Origin: Lanius collurio
Lineage: Eukaryota; Chordata; Aves; Passeriformes; Laniidae
DNA: 64,000 nucleotides
Direction of reading: 5' to 3'
Assembly (NCBI GenBank): GCA_020086605.1
Contig: JACBWW010000007.1
Span: 24,078,956 to 24,142,955 of the forward strand
The notes under the pieces were generated by a model. It saw nothing but the letters and a program-made list of their open reading frames with translations. It ran no database searches and was not told the DNA's origin. The translations under genes were made by a program, and so were the position numbers. Positions 1 through 12,793 of the stretch are shown here, in pieces. Position 1 is the stretch's first letter; each line of letters starts with the position of its first letter.

Positions 1-3000
1 ACACGATCAAGAGGACCAAATTAGCAGGCATTGAGAATTCCTCTGGCTGATCTCTTGTTACACCAATGACCAATTCTAGACATAAATGCCTCATGGCACT
101 GTTGAAAATAGCTTTAGAAACAGAATTGACCTAAAATCTAAGTTTTTTCAGTGGAAGAAAAAATAGGATTTTGTCTTAAAAGAACATTCATGAAATACAT
201 TTTTTCTGTGGACAAAAATGACGGCTTGGTGAAAAATTAAAAAACATTTGTAGCTAAGAATTATGTTTTTGGTCCAGAATGTGCTAGTGTGCCTCACAGG
301 GGCTGCCATTCAAGAACTTTGTATGCATAACTACGTATCTTTCACCTGGCAGGCAGGAGTTCCTGTAACAGATTCCTTCCTCCACCTCCAGGGATGGCAC
401 TGCACCACCAGAAGCCCTTCAGGCTCATTAGAAAAACCCTGGGGTATAAAACTCCTTGCAGAACAGCTTCCAGGAGACACAGCAGAGCTATTGTGAATAA
501 AAACATGCTGAATCTTTGCATTTCAGTGAAAAATAACTGGAAAACACTGACTAGTTTAGGCTTTCCCGTATTCTATTTTAGATCTCTACTGTGGAGCTTG
601 AGAGACAGACTGAGCATCCACAGTCATACAAGGTTATATGCTTTAGGTTCAGCTGAAACAGCTCACTCAGAAATAGAAATAAATAAGAGAAGCACAACAA
701 CCTCTATTAAATTTATGCTTGATATGATCCTAAGACCTGTGAAAATAGAGAAGTGGTTGCAAGTTGCATATGCAAAAAAGGCACTATAATTGTATCTCAG
801 CTGTCTGGTCCAGTAACCACAAAACACCCATCTGTTCCAGATGCCTCACAATCTCTAAAAAGCAGAAAGCAAATAAAAACCAATTAATATATTTAACTTG
901 GGGGGTTTTATCTCTTGATTCTAAGTGTTATCCATCACCAGAAACTGATGGCTCCAAAAGAGATGACGTATGTACCCTGACAAGTTATATTAGACTCTAC
1001 TAAAAGCCCATACATTGAGACAGAGGAGGAGATGCAGCATCATTCCTCTTTCCAGAAAAGGGAAACATCATAGGGAGCTGCAGAGACTGAAAGGCTGATG
1101 CAGAGTAGAAAGGCCATCCTGGAGGAACCAAAGCTGGGTTTGCTCTGACGTGCTGGTGCTGTAATCTCCAAGAAGAGCATGCTCTGTATTTTCTCAAAGA
1201 CTTTTAAAAGCAGTCAAATATACTCAGAGTCATCGCAATATCCAGAAAATGCCACTTTACAGCTTTGCTTTTATAAAACCACAGAGCATATTTTATTTTC
1301 ATTGTAGCTCCAAAATCCAGGTGCAACAAGCAACATTGGATACAGCCCACACCTCATCAGTGCTTGAACCACAAGGACAAACTCCCACCTTCAGAGGAGT
1401 TTAGATATCTAACCAGCAGAAAGCAGAGCCTAGAGAGAACGATGGACTCAACTGGTATTTTGGAAAATGCTGCACTAGATTTTAAAAAAGAAGAGGGGGT
1501 GCAGGAAGAGTCTTGTCCCAGTGTCAGAGCGAGCTGCAGAGCCAGGGAGAAGCTCACAGCAGCTCCCCAAATGTGCAACAACAGCTCCAAGTCCTGTTTC
1601 AGGAATCAAGCTCAAGGAGCACAGGCCCTGCTCTGAAAGCATTTGGAAAGCCATGTCTCCATCCACAGTCTCCAAAGGAAAGACAAACATAAACAACTCA
1701 GAGGCAGACTGAAAACCTATTTTTAGATAAATGAAGAGCACAAAAGCTTTCCAATGTCCTCTCCTTACCTCCCCTTCTATTTCTTGTCTTCCCCTCTCCT
1801 TATTCCCTGTATGCTTCGGTTGGTGACTGTCAATGCTCTCTGCTCCTATTTAAAATTTTTAGTGGCAATCTAGTAAGCATCCCCAAAACAATTTTAATAT
1901 GTCTGTGTTAAGTGGCCACAAGAGCTCCTCTTATTGACATTATTATTACGTAATATTATGTTATTAAAACACATATTAGTCAGCTCAAAGATCCACAAAA
2001 GCCTCTTTGAATTTTACCTTTCATTATTGATTGAGCAAAGTGTTTAGTGAAAAGAAAAGGAACCAAGAATGTGGACTTCAAGAGCTGGTATGAAGCTCTT
2101 GCAGAAAAAAGGCATGCAGACAGAGGAAGTTAAAGAGCTTTCCCTGCAGTATCCTTATAAAACCAACAATTGCCTGTCAGGTTTTGTTTCCTTGCTGGAT
2201 CTCGCACTATTGCTGTACAAAGAACTCCCCATCCCACAGACACATAACAGCACTGCATATTGCTTTTGAACTTTTATCAAACCCTACTCACATCAAAATA
2301 TCACAACACTTCAGCTTACTACCAAAGATTTCCAGTAACATATGGGTCTAGAGAGCAGATTAATTTTGAGCTTTACAGGGTCTAAAGAGTTCTTATCTGC
2401 ATTATGCCCTTTCATGAGCCAAATAAGATTATTTGATATAGCTCATTAATAATCACAAAGAATATTCAGGGGAAACTCAATCCAAACTCCTGAAATAAGA
2501 AGGATTATACACTTAAGTATCATTGCAATGCACTTCTAACAGGCTGTGGATGCATTTCAGTTGATCGCCTTAGACATGGCTCCTTGTTCTCCAGATCCCC
2601 AGGGATCTCCCACAGGAACTTCTGCACTAGGGGAGAGAGTCTACCTAATGCCAACCTCCTTCAGAAATCACACTCACTTTAATACAATTACACATCTGTA
2701 CTCACATAAGTGTCCAGCTCTTCAGAGAAGTCACCCTGGCTCAGCAGCAATATTACAATTTTCAATAGCTGAAATTGTTGCTATTTGTTCAGAAACAGAG
2801 CATGACAGAAAAAAAGGGATATAAATAAAACTCTTTAAGAGCTTTTACTCAGGTCTGAAGAATTCAACAGCTGCATCCCATTCAAAAAAACAGAACAGAA
2901 TAAATATCCTCAGCTACAAGAATGACTTTCCAGGGGCCAAGCTGAAAATTTGGTACATTTCTAAAAGAAGACATTGATTTTAAAGGCATTTGCAACACTT

Positions 3001-4290
3001 GCACATTTCGTGGCATTTTTACGAGTTCAAATATCTTTGCGGTATTTGGTATTTGCTTTAAAGCTTTATCTCTAGGAGGTATGTGAAAGTCTAGGCACAT
3101 CCCATCATATGCATTTACATAAGGAACACATAAAACTCCAGTTGTTGCAGAGAGAAGCCTGCAGGTTTGGAAAGCAACAACCTGAGAACATGGTATACAA
3201 GAGATGTTTTGGTAAAGATAGATACAGTCAATATAAAGATATAGTCAATAACGCTTGCAGGGGGAAACTGAGGGAACAATAAAGAATGAGGCATTTGTTA
3301 AATGTGTAACTTTCTGTTTATTATTCCACAGAAGGCTACTTCCTTTACATTTCTCCATTCAAACCCTCCACTGAATAAGCATTAAACGTGCTTCTCCTTT
3401 CTGACTTTTTACACAGCACAGAATTAATGAAAGCATATGTTACTGGTGTTATTAGTTTTATCATTATTATTATCCATAAATAATTCATTACAGAGTGAAC
3501 TGGATCATCCTGCAGGAATTCCTTAGACTTTGTGAAACTCCATCTTTTCCATCTAACAGAGAAATTAAGGTCAATAATAACAAAAGTGCAGGCTAATTAT
3601 GAATGTATCAAATGCCGACACATCAGCTGTGGGGCAGACCAGACCTACAGTGAGACTACGTTCAAAATACTGCCATCTCTAACTAGACATTCTAAGCACT
3701 ACTTGCAACCAGCACTGAGAAACAGGAACTTTTGAGGAAGCAATTAATTTCATTTGGCTTGCAGAGATAAGGGCAAAACTCCAGAAATGCCTTTTTCTCC
3801 ATTTCCTCCCGTGAAGGGGGGAAGGAATGCAAGGTGGCCAGCTCAGAGGTGTAAGTCTATAGTGTGGCTAAACAGCACATGTAGTGAATGAACTGAATTC
3901 TGCCATTAAATACCATTTTCCCTGGCTGCTGAGCAGCACTAAGTTTCCTCTGACCGCTGACCTTTGCCAGTAAGGCTGCAGATACATGGTGAAGATGCTT
4001 ATCAGTGGCCAACTCCATAGCCACTTGATAAAACGTGGGGGTTTGTGGAAAACTTGCCAACACGTTTCCCAAAGCTGAGCATTCGTTCAGCCCCAGCCCC
4101 TCCCACAGTCCTCTGACAGAAGTGGCTCCGGCACATCAGCGTGCCACCACCCTCAGTGCCCTGACCCATGCCAACAGAGCCCAAACCACACTTCACACAA
4201 AGCTGCAGACCTCGCAGTGTGCCCAAAACACCTCATGGCTGTAGGTCATGAATTTCATGCCCAGCAGTGAAAATGACAGCTGAAGATGAC
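1..4290. other. Non-coding span with no recognised gene
   Basis: A/T-rich sequence with only short open frames, the longest being a 131-codon plus frame at 394-789 without a recognisable motif. A purine-rich minus-strand stretch ends in a fair splice-donor match near 1766 but reads as low complexity. A small palindrome, ATTACGTAAT, lies near 1945. From about 4040 the sequence becomes somewhat richer in G, C and CpG, leading into the inverted repeat at 4291. No interspersed repeat was recognised. Confidence 0.6.
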
Positions 4291-4328
4291 AGCAGACAAC
4301 GAGCAGACAGCTTAGCTCGTTGTCTGCT
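4291..4328. repeat. Perfect 14-bp inverted repeat (hairpin)
   Basis: The arms AGCAGACAACGAGC (4291-4304) and GCTCGTTGTCTGCT (4315-4328) are exact reverse complements around a 10-nt loop. Pairing stops cleanly outside the arms. It lies in a locally more CpG-containing stretch, about 4040-4460. The arm length is well beyond what is expected by chance in 64 kb. Function is unknown; a cruciform, a protein-binding palindrome or a small structured RNA are all possible. The stem is short for a microRNA precursor. Confidence 0.85.
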
Positions 4329-7300
4329 ACAATTCCCCGAAGTGCAATTGCCATTTACAGCGATGGGGCTGGGCGGAGCATCCCTGCGAAGAAGGAGATC
4401 ACAGGGTGCATTCTTCAGCTGCTGCAAGAGCCTCTTCCTCTAGGACGTGGGCATATGCTGTGCTATTACAAAACAAACAACAGTCAGCCGCAGTTTTCAA
4501 TCATAACTGCTACTGGCTTCAAACTAAATTGGTGCCAACCTCTAGAAGAACGGTTTCCAACAGCACAAAAATTCACCCAGAAAGTTGCCCCAATGAGTCC
4601 TGTTACTACGGGTGTGAACTCCCACAAAAATGAACAGCAATACAGAGAATAAAATTTACACCAGATGAAGTAATAACATACCCATCACGAGTTGCAATGC
4701 ACTGTGGCTATGTAACTAACAGCAAGTACTAGAAACCAATATAAATCAATGGTGCTTTAAGCTTCCTTGCCTTTTACTGTCTTCACTCAAAAAAACACCC
4801 ACAGCCTCCAACAGGAAGAAAGTCAAAGCTCTTTCAAGTCCATTAGGGACTTGGCTGTTGCTAGTCTGTCCCACACAGGAGGCATTCAGGCTACCATGCA
4901 CTGCACAGAGTAGCCTGCAACAGAGAAGTGCAAAGAGCAGAGAATCCACAGATTGCAATGACATAGTTAATACTGTCCTCCTCCCTCATCTTTTCCAATG
5001 GGCTAAAACTGCCTTCTATCTGAAAGCAAATCAGAAAACAATAGTACAAATACCATCCATAGTTCACACTTCCAAGAAGGCTCTGTTAAAAAGCAAATAA
5101 TCTCCTAAATTGCTTTCCAAAAAAAGCTCCATTTTTTTCTGCTAGTTAATAATTACAAAAGAATTTTCTCAAATATATTGATGGTGGGAAAGAGCACTGC
5201 AGTTAAAACGTTGTTTTCTAGTAGAGAACTGAAATAACATTTTTTTCCAGATTTCCACAGAGATGTTCAGTGGAAAAATGCCCAGTATCCTAAAACATTT
5301 CTCTCTGGAAATGAATTTCACTCTTTCCTTCCCATAGTCTTTTATGGATGTGCAGAAAAACATAATAAAACAACATGCAACCTTTAAAAGCACATTGAAA
5401 TTTTAATTTCTGATATCTGAAACACCTGGCTATGAGTTTATTACACAGTATTACAAATCAATAAAGATTTTCTACCAGCCTAAAAAGTCTCAGGTTGTTT
5501 TTTTTAAATAGTCTCCTACCATTGCACCTGAACAGAATCAACAAATTCGGTTTGGGTTAGGTTTCATTACACAAACAGCTGCATAAAAGAGAGGCATGAA
5601 CTCCTTTAGCTAAACCTTAAGCTCCAAAGTAAAAGACTAAGATGCCAACTATTAAAGCATGACTGCATATCTCAGGTTCTCATCTACTTTCCATTTTTCT
5701 GGTAATTACAGAAGTAATTCTAAGAATCATCCATCATCCTGATGAAGATATCTTTACAAAATGTGCCTACCTGTTTTTTCACTGTACTATGGGTGAGAGG
5801 ATAAGCATCATTTCAGACATGCAAGATGAACAGTTTTTTTAAACCTTAGAATACCCAGACAAAAAACTCCCATAAAATTAGGAGAGAAAGAGGACAGAAG
5901 GTGGTAGAACAAAGAGGGGAGAGGCACTGACCCAGCTATTTATCCCACTGGAGAAGAGAGCAGGGATATACTCCAGAATAGGCAATCATTTCAATCATAG
6001 CACCTCACACAACCGATTTAAGTTTGCCTCGCCTTTTGCAATAGGAACTGATAGGTTTTAAGTTTTACTCAACTCAGCAATGCCATCCAGTCATCCACCA
6101 CCATGTTGCTGTCCCTGCACGAGACAAGAGGCTCCTGTCCAGGTGGAGAGCTGACAGAGGTAGGTCTGCAGCCACAGCTGTCCTTCCCCCTAAAAGCTCA
6201 CCTCCACCATTGGGACTCAGGTATGAGCTGAGGGGCCAGTCCTGAAGGCACACAGGCAACCTCAGCTGGCACCACTATAGGTTTCTAACCGTGTTAGTCC
6301 ATTTTTCTTCAATGTTTTTCTCTAGTCCTACTGCTCTGTGGTAACTACTTCCCCTCCTGCCCTTCAGCCCTGCAGGACTACCACAAAAGGAAAACAACTG
6401 CTGTACAATACAAAGGCAAATGACAAACTAAGCAGCTCTTAACATCACAAAAGAATACAGCAATAAATCCGAGGGATTAGGAGGGAAAACAGCTGTCATT
6501 TATCTTCTGTTTAATACCTCTCCTGTATTACAGCACAGACAGTATTTCAGAAGCAGTATGATTCTAAAGATAATTACCCCTTGCAAACTGTATTCCCTTT
6601 TTACCCACCTGTGATGAATTATTTGAGGCAACTCTAGAGAATGGCAGTCCAAGTTTCATCCCACTGGCCGGGCTGCCCCCCGAGGGATGACTCTGTCCTG
6701 CTCCCTAACACTTCTGTCATCAAGTAGCATAGCCTCTCAGCAGACAACTATTTTGCTGTATAACGCAGCCCTGGGCTGGCCATACTGATTCGTTCTAGAC
6801 ATCAGGGACTGCCTTTGCAATGCCTAAAACCAAAAATAAAGTAAATTAAAAAAATTTATTTGCCCTTATTTGATATTCTACTGATCTATGTACCTACAGC
6901 TGCTTAGTTTTATACTATGCTGACATAAAATCAGCAAATGCTTGAAATAAATACAGGACTTTTTTTTTGTAAGAAAATGCTTGAAAGGTCACTTAGTAGT
7001 ACACTGCTGTTGAAGAAAACATTATTAATCAGGATGTTACCTCATGTTTTTATTTGAGTATCTTGTTTCATAATTTAGGATCTGCATTCTGAATGTAAAA
7101 AATTATACTGAGTGTTTGTTTCCCACTGACCTTACCACCAGATTTGCTCATTCCAGTTTGAATTAATAAGGCTATTAAATCACTCAGCATTTGTCCTCAT
7201 GTAAACACAGTCACAATCTGCTGCTTTACTCTTGGTCACTTTACACACTTCCTCACAGACTTTTCTTTGTATAAAAGGCATCCTCTGTATAAAGACATAC

Positions 7301-7963
7301 CTTCTGGAGAGAAGATAAACTCCAAACTGCAGACATTTACCTTGCCAATAGTACTGAGTTGCTATCTAACGCCAAGGAGGGAGAATTTATTGGCTCTGCT
7401 GACAGCCACCATGGATTTTAAAACTCTACAAGCCAAAACACATTCATCTAAGCCATCATGTGGGTTTTGTGCTGTGCTGGATCTAGATCTGTTTTCTAAA
7501 TCTTGGACTCTGCCTCACCAGTAAGACAACCCCAGGGAAACCAGTGCAAAACACACATACAGCTGGAGCCCTGCAGACGCTGTAAGGATTCAACATGAAA
7601 TGTGGAAGGAGATATATGTGTGTGTCTGCATCACAGATCTGGGAATGCATGCATCATCACTTTAAGAGGAAAATAATTTACATTTAGAACAATTCATTGA
7701 CAAAATAGCAATAACAGAGTGAGAACACTCAGTTGTTCCAGGCTAAGAAATAGAAAAAAAAGGCTATTGCAAGGAGGAAAACCTTGTAGTTTTCTCCTAC
7801 GCCCCCAGTTTCCCACCTAGACTGAGCTACTGTATGCCTCTAGGTGTGCTTGGGTACCCTACAAAATTCTCACTGTGCCCTACTAATGCACTAGCAAACA
7901 CATTTGAAACAACAAAAAAACCCCACCTATTGAAACCTGTAACATGCTATAACAAGTTATTAC
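4329..7963. other. Non-coding span with no recognised gene
   Basis: A 110-codon plus frame (4320-4652) begins inside the right arm of the hairpin but has no recognisable motif, and I treat it as chance. The rest is A/T-rich with a T run near 6961 and a short TG-rich stretch near 7615. A weak minus-strand donor near 7031 was not convincing. Nothing else stands out. Confidence 0.55.
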
Positions 7964-8018
7964 CTGTTTTAATTTCGTATATATTTAACAAGTTCCCATA
8001 CAAAGGTACCAACAGGGC
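7964..8018 (-). CDS. Possible short internal exon, unknown protein
   Basis: On the minus strand the sequence GGTCTCTTTATGCTTAG is a good acceptor ending at 8019, and AACAG|GTAATA is a good donor at 7964/7963. The 55 nt between them are open in phase 0 and read ALLVPLYGNLLNIYEIKT plus one leftover base. The residue pattern (alternating hydrophobics, then an acidic/basic end) looks protein-like, even WD-repeat-like, but 18 residues cannot prove a family. Such short open segments between splice-like signals also arise by chance. A second candidate, 8422-8454, lies just upstream on the same strand in compatible phase. Confidence 0.2.
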
Positions 8019-8421
8019 CTAAGCATAAAGAGACCCATGCAGGTTACATGGTCTTTTATAAGGTGTTTTCCAGTGGGTTAAGGGCTAACCACACCTTGTT
8101 TATTCTACTGTGAAAGTGAATAGTCCTGCACCTGTTCTGTTTGCATGGCATCGTGCTCTGAAGATTTTGGAGTTTTCTAAGTGCTGGTAGAGACAGTCCC
8201 CACTGTCCCCAAAGGAGGTTGTAGAGGCCCAGAGAAGGTGGCTTTAGCCATTGGTTGTCACAGCAGAGAGCAAGCACAGCTTCACGTACATCAATAACAG
8301 ACACTTATATTTTATAAATATTCATCAGAAAGTGTGTGACCCTCAGAGCTGACCCTACACTTAGGGGGACACACCATAGTGCCTTTTCAGCAGTGCTGAT
8401 GGAGAAGCTGCAGGGTCTTAC

Positions 8422-8454
8422 CAAGGCTTCCATCTGATCCACCCACGGGGGTTT
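8422..8454 (-). CDS. Possible micro-exon, unknown protein
   Basis: On the minus strand a pyrimidine-rich acceptor (CCCTCTTCCTGCAAAG) is followed by 33 nt and a donor CCTTG|GTAAGA. The frame reads KPPWVDQMEAL, phase 0 to phase 0, so it would join in frame to the candidate at 7964-8018. It sits in a slightly GC-richer patch (about 8305-8640) that also holds a 112-codon minus frame. The evidence is only the splice-like borders and the joining phase. It may be chance. Confidence 0.12.
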
Positions 8455-11400
8455 CTTTGCAGGAAGAGGGCTGGTGTGTGGCCAGACCATGCCCCAGGAC
8501 CAATGCAAGCAAGCCAAGCTGTGACCTTGCTCTGCTAGTACAGCTGCAGCCTCGAGCAGCTCCACACACAGAGGGACAACACACAGATCTCCACAGCCAA
8601 GGAGCTTGTACATGACCAGCTTTATGCAGCTGAAAGGTGACAACCCATTAACAGCAATGCAATTATTATCTGTGTTAGCACTGTTAACTTGAAGCTACAC
8701 AAAGACACTATGCACTAGCTCCTGAACGTGATCAAAGTCAAAATGAATGTATTTGCAAAGTGTTTTGCCAGTCAAAGGGAACACATGGCTGGCTGCCTTA
8801 GCTCTACCATCTGCTAAGCTTCACCAGCCTTGTGATGTTCCCAATACCATGGCTTATCACTGCTCATACAAACAGTCGACCAAAAGGTTCCCTCACTCAG
8901 GGATGAAGTGCTATGTTGTTGTGCTGGAGAAAACCACAAACCCATAACCAAAGATTGAAATGTATATTTGCAAACTACACGTGTCTGGGCTCATGCCCTG
9001 GCAGTGACCCAGCTGGCAGGGAACAGCCTTAATCTTCACTATAAAACTGCCTCCCCCTGCAGAGCAGCCATGTACAAATGGTCTGTCAAAAATTACTCCT
9101 GGCCTATGCTCACTGTATACACCAACAGCACAGATCGAGTCCCAGCAGCAGAGGAAGCTCTCTGACATGGTTCCATCTCTGTGCAGCCATGGCCCAAGAG
9201 AGCAGAGCAGGAGGCAGAAAGGCAGGCATGGCACTGAGCTATCTCTAAGAAAGCTACTCATGCTCTGCAACCAAATGAGAAGACGTGAAGCAGTACTGTA
9301 AAGGATAAAGCAAGGGGGCAGAGAGAAGCATCTTCTTGGCTTAATTCTGCTTTCACATTTGTACTAGAGTTGTGCTATTGCCTCACCTTCAGAATGCATA
9401 TGAAAAAGAGAAAGAGGCTCTGTCCTGTGACTGAGCAGGTCAATTCTTCAAACCCACACAAAAAAGGTAATACTACATTTTATGGTGTAGTTTTGCTGCC
9501 CAAGCTTTGTGAAAGACTCATGTAAGAGTGAACTTGTGTGTATACTACAGAGTTTTAACTCACAACAAAAACAACTTACATTTATCATTAATATCAATGC
9601 TATACAAAAATTAATATTTTACCCACAATAGGACAGTCCTTCCAAGGTATTGTCAGTCCTATTGATAGGGTCAAGCTACTCTAAAACTGGTTCCAAGCTT
9701 CACCTAACCTTCAGCTAGATTAAGGTCAAACGTCAGAAGACTCAAGGCACTGCAAGTCAGGCTGATTTATACATTTGTTACCATTTGATGCTGTTTTCTT
9801 ACAAAGCAGACACTGGGATTGCTTCTCTGAAATTACACAGGAAGTCGTACACTCCAACTAACAAAGCTGAAGCTACCAGTGCTATTTACAGACAGTAGCA
9901 AATACTTCTGTTACCTACTCGCCAGCACACACCAGCCAGTGGAATCGCATGTCCAAGCAGTTACGCACAAGATGACTTGTTCTTTTCGATGACAGCCAAA
10001 TCAATAAATCTCTGGAAATACAAAGGATATTTCTCCTTTGGCCACTCTGTTGTATTTGGCTGTTGGCAGTCCTTAGCTCTGCGAGAGCATGGTAACAGTG
10101 CTGTCCTCACTGCACATTTTAAACTAGATTTGTCAGCTCAGTATATTTTCATTCCTGCACAATTCTTCTGATTCCAGAACAAAAACAAAACAAAACAACA
10201 AAACCCATGAAGGACTTGTTCTGACACAATGGGTTCTCTGATGGCTACAGTATCCCAGTCACTAAGAAGAGATTCTACGGTCTCCAAGCCCCTCTCTCCT
10301 GGTTCTTCTGGGACAACAGAAGAGTTTGACATTTTCCTCAACTTTGGAAAGGCAAATAAAAAAAGGAGACCTATAATCTACTAGATTTATTTTCCTACCT
10401 TGACAAGTCTAAGAAGGAGCTGTTGCAGCCTGTTTCATCTTTTTCCTTTAGCCCAGAGAAAATGATTTTTCCAAAGGAAAGGTGCTATTCCACTCTCTCT
10501 TTGGCAGAAGGTGAACCCATATCTCCTTGAAAAGCAATAGCAGAAGGGATATTCTCATCTCCAAAATAAAACACTAACAGGCTCTGTGTAAGTTGTGCAG
10601 AGGAGAAAGTTCAGGCTGCATAAGGATTTTTGATAGAGGTTGGTTCTGACAGCAAAAAAAGGTACTTGTCATTTTCCATTCAGTTAATGCTGAGCATTTT
10701 TTACTCCATTTTACCTCAGCTAATGACTACCCAACCAAACTACTGTTCATCTCCTTCTCCTACTTAATGCAGAACATTAACATTAGTTTCTAATTACAGA
10801 ATTCTCACAGGAGATGGAAATTTTATCCCACAGAAAATATTTGGGTTGATTTACACTACTATTGCATTTTATTTTTCATTGTGGGAAAAATCATCTGTAA
10901 TCTACTGTGCCTTACTCAACATTTCTACCATGTTCTTCCTTAACCTTAATAATGTTAATACAATAAAATTGAAAACATCACTTAAAAATTTAGTGTATTA
11001 GCCCAACTTTCATCATCATGAAAACCCTGAATATTTTTGTCCTGAAACTTCACACCAGAACAGCCAGAAACACTGGCTTGCAAAATGCATACCTAAATAC
11101 CTGAGCTCCTGAGCAGCTAGAAGCTTCATAAATCAAAATTGAAATTTTATTTCCTGATATTATTTCTGAATATTATCAAACCACACAGTTAAGCTTATTT
11201 TCATGACCTGATATAGCACTACTAGCATAGAACACAACCTAAATTGGTTTATTGCAAGAAAAGAAAAATACCTTATTTTCTTCAACTCCCAGCTGTGACA
11301 ATGTAAATGATGGATGACCTCAAAGCCTTATTTGTAAAGGCATGAAGTCATTAAGTGCTGGGAAATGGAAAGCCCTTCCAAATGCGATCCAAATGCAGGA

Positions 11401-12747
11401 ATTCACCTCTCCACTCTTCTCCTCCTCTTCACTGAGGAGAGCAAGGATGTTCCCTGCAGGGAAATCTGGGTGCTCACTCTGGGTAAGGCATGGGTGACAG
11501 TTCTGCGATCACTTAAAACTGTGTGCAAACAGATACTAATCCTTCTCCTCCAATACTGAATCTTGAAGCTGTGAAATCTTTTTGCTGGAATCTTATTATT
11601 TCTTAAAACTATGAGAACGGGACAAATTCCTGCTGTGGAAATATCAACTCCACCCAGATTCTTAGCTCTGCTCATGGCAGCACACTGAAGGCATGACCTC
11701 CTTAACTTTGATGCACGCTTCTGAATAGAGGTCACTTCAGCTAATACTGTTAGCAAGACAAATGCACCACACCATTATAATAATAAACGATATGAGAATT
11801 TGGCACAAAATGCTATGATCTGTTAACTAAGCTACATTAAGATAGATAAAACAGCCAGGAAAAGGAGCAAAAAAAAATTAGCAAGGGAGTGGTCTTCAAG
11901 GCAGCTCTTAAGTAAATATTTTTATCAATTTTTTTTAAAGTCTTCTGTGAGGTTTTGCAAAGGAAAAAAACCTAAACCCAACCCCCAAAAAATCTTGAGA
12001 GCAAAAACTCAACAGAGAAAGAAAGGATCATGAACAGATCTCAAATATTTTTGCAGATTCTCCATTTGCTACAGCTTATTGTTGTTTTTCTAAGGCTATG
12101 ACTGCTCCCACATTCCTGTCTCAGAATCTACTAAAGCTGTGCTGTTGGCAAGTATTGCTACATTACTTTTAAATGACATTTAGTCCTTTTGCTCTTGGTA
12201 CTCATGAACAGGGCTTCAAAATTAAAGGGAACTGCCCTCAGAGATTGCAAAAACAATGGAGACCAAACCCAAAAAAAGTTCAAACATTTGCATTCTATCT
12301 TAAGACAAATTCCAAATTCCAATTTTATCACCAGTTTGCTGTTCCCACTAAATCCTTAATAATAAATGAACAAAGTTTCCAAACTGACTGCAGAAAATTT
12401 GTCCTTGATATCTACATGTTGTTTATTTTAATTCAGATGCTAATATATGAACATTGTTTTCTTCTCAAATAATGATAAGCAAAGCAGTATTTTTTACCCC
12501 TCTTGTTACAAATACTAAAATTTGAGAAAGACAGTGATGAATGTTGACCACTTGCCTCCTCGGTGCAACATTTGCTACACCAGCGGGTAGGGGAGTCACA
12601 CTGTGACTACAACAGCAATTCAGTGTTGTTAAACCTCACAGTGAACACTCTTCTTACTTTCTGATGCAACATCAACCATACCTATAGAAAACTATAAAGT
12701 GAAAATTCCAAACGCAAGAATAAAGCTGGTACAGTTAGCACTCTGAC
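8455..12747. other. Non-coding span with very weak exon-like spots
   Basis: Mostly A/T-rich. Minus-strand segments with splice-like borders occur at 9782-9826 (45 nt, two open frames) and 12658-12681 (24 nt); both are too short to call. An (AAAAC)-like simple repeat lies at 10179-10206. No interspersed repeat or RNA gene was recognised. Open frames up to 119 codons have no motif. Confidence 0.5.
10399..10445 (-). CDS. Possible short internal exon, unknown protein
   Basis: The minus strand shows the acceptor CATTTTCTCTGGGCTAAAG before 10445 and the donor TCAAG|GTAGGA after 10399. The 47 nt between them read EKDETGCNSSFLDLS in phase 0 with two leftover bases. Composition is protein-like, but the length is small and the donor is only fair. 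No family recognised. Confidence 0.17.
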
Positions 12748-12793
12748 CAGATTTTAGCAGATCTCTTGGGAATGAGATCTGCTAAAAAATCTG
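12748..12793. repeat. Long near-perfect hairpin (18-bp stem, 2-nt bulge)
   Basis: The left arm CAGATTTTAGCAGATCTC (12748-12765) pairs with the right arm starting GAGATCTGCTAAAA (12774-12787) and ending TCTG (to 12793). The inner 14 bp are perfect, the loop is 8 nt (TTGGGAAT), and a two-base A bulge interrupts the outer part. Beyond it, GCACT to the left and AGTGC to the right could add five more pairs after an internal loop, giving a structure of about 70 nt. The length and near-perfection are unlikely by chance. It could be a relic of an inverted-repeat element, a structured RNA or a microRNA-like precursor; the small loop argues against a standard microRNA. Confidence 0.85.

Noticed and set aside
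394..789. 131-codon plus-strand frame
   Set aside because: No recognisable domain or plausible splice borders; length is within what many chance frames in 64 kb reach.
1475..1741. Overlapping 88-90-codon frames on both strands near 1.4-1.7 kb
   Set aside because: No acceptor/donor pair fits, residues are unremarkable, and the two frames shadow each other.
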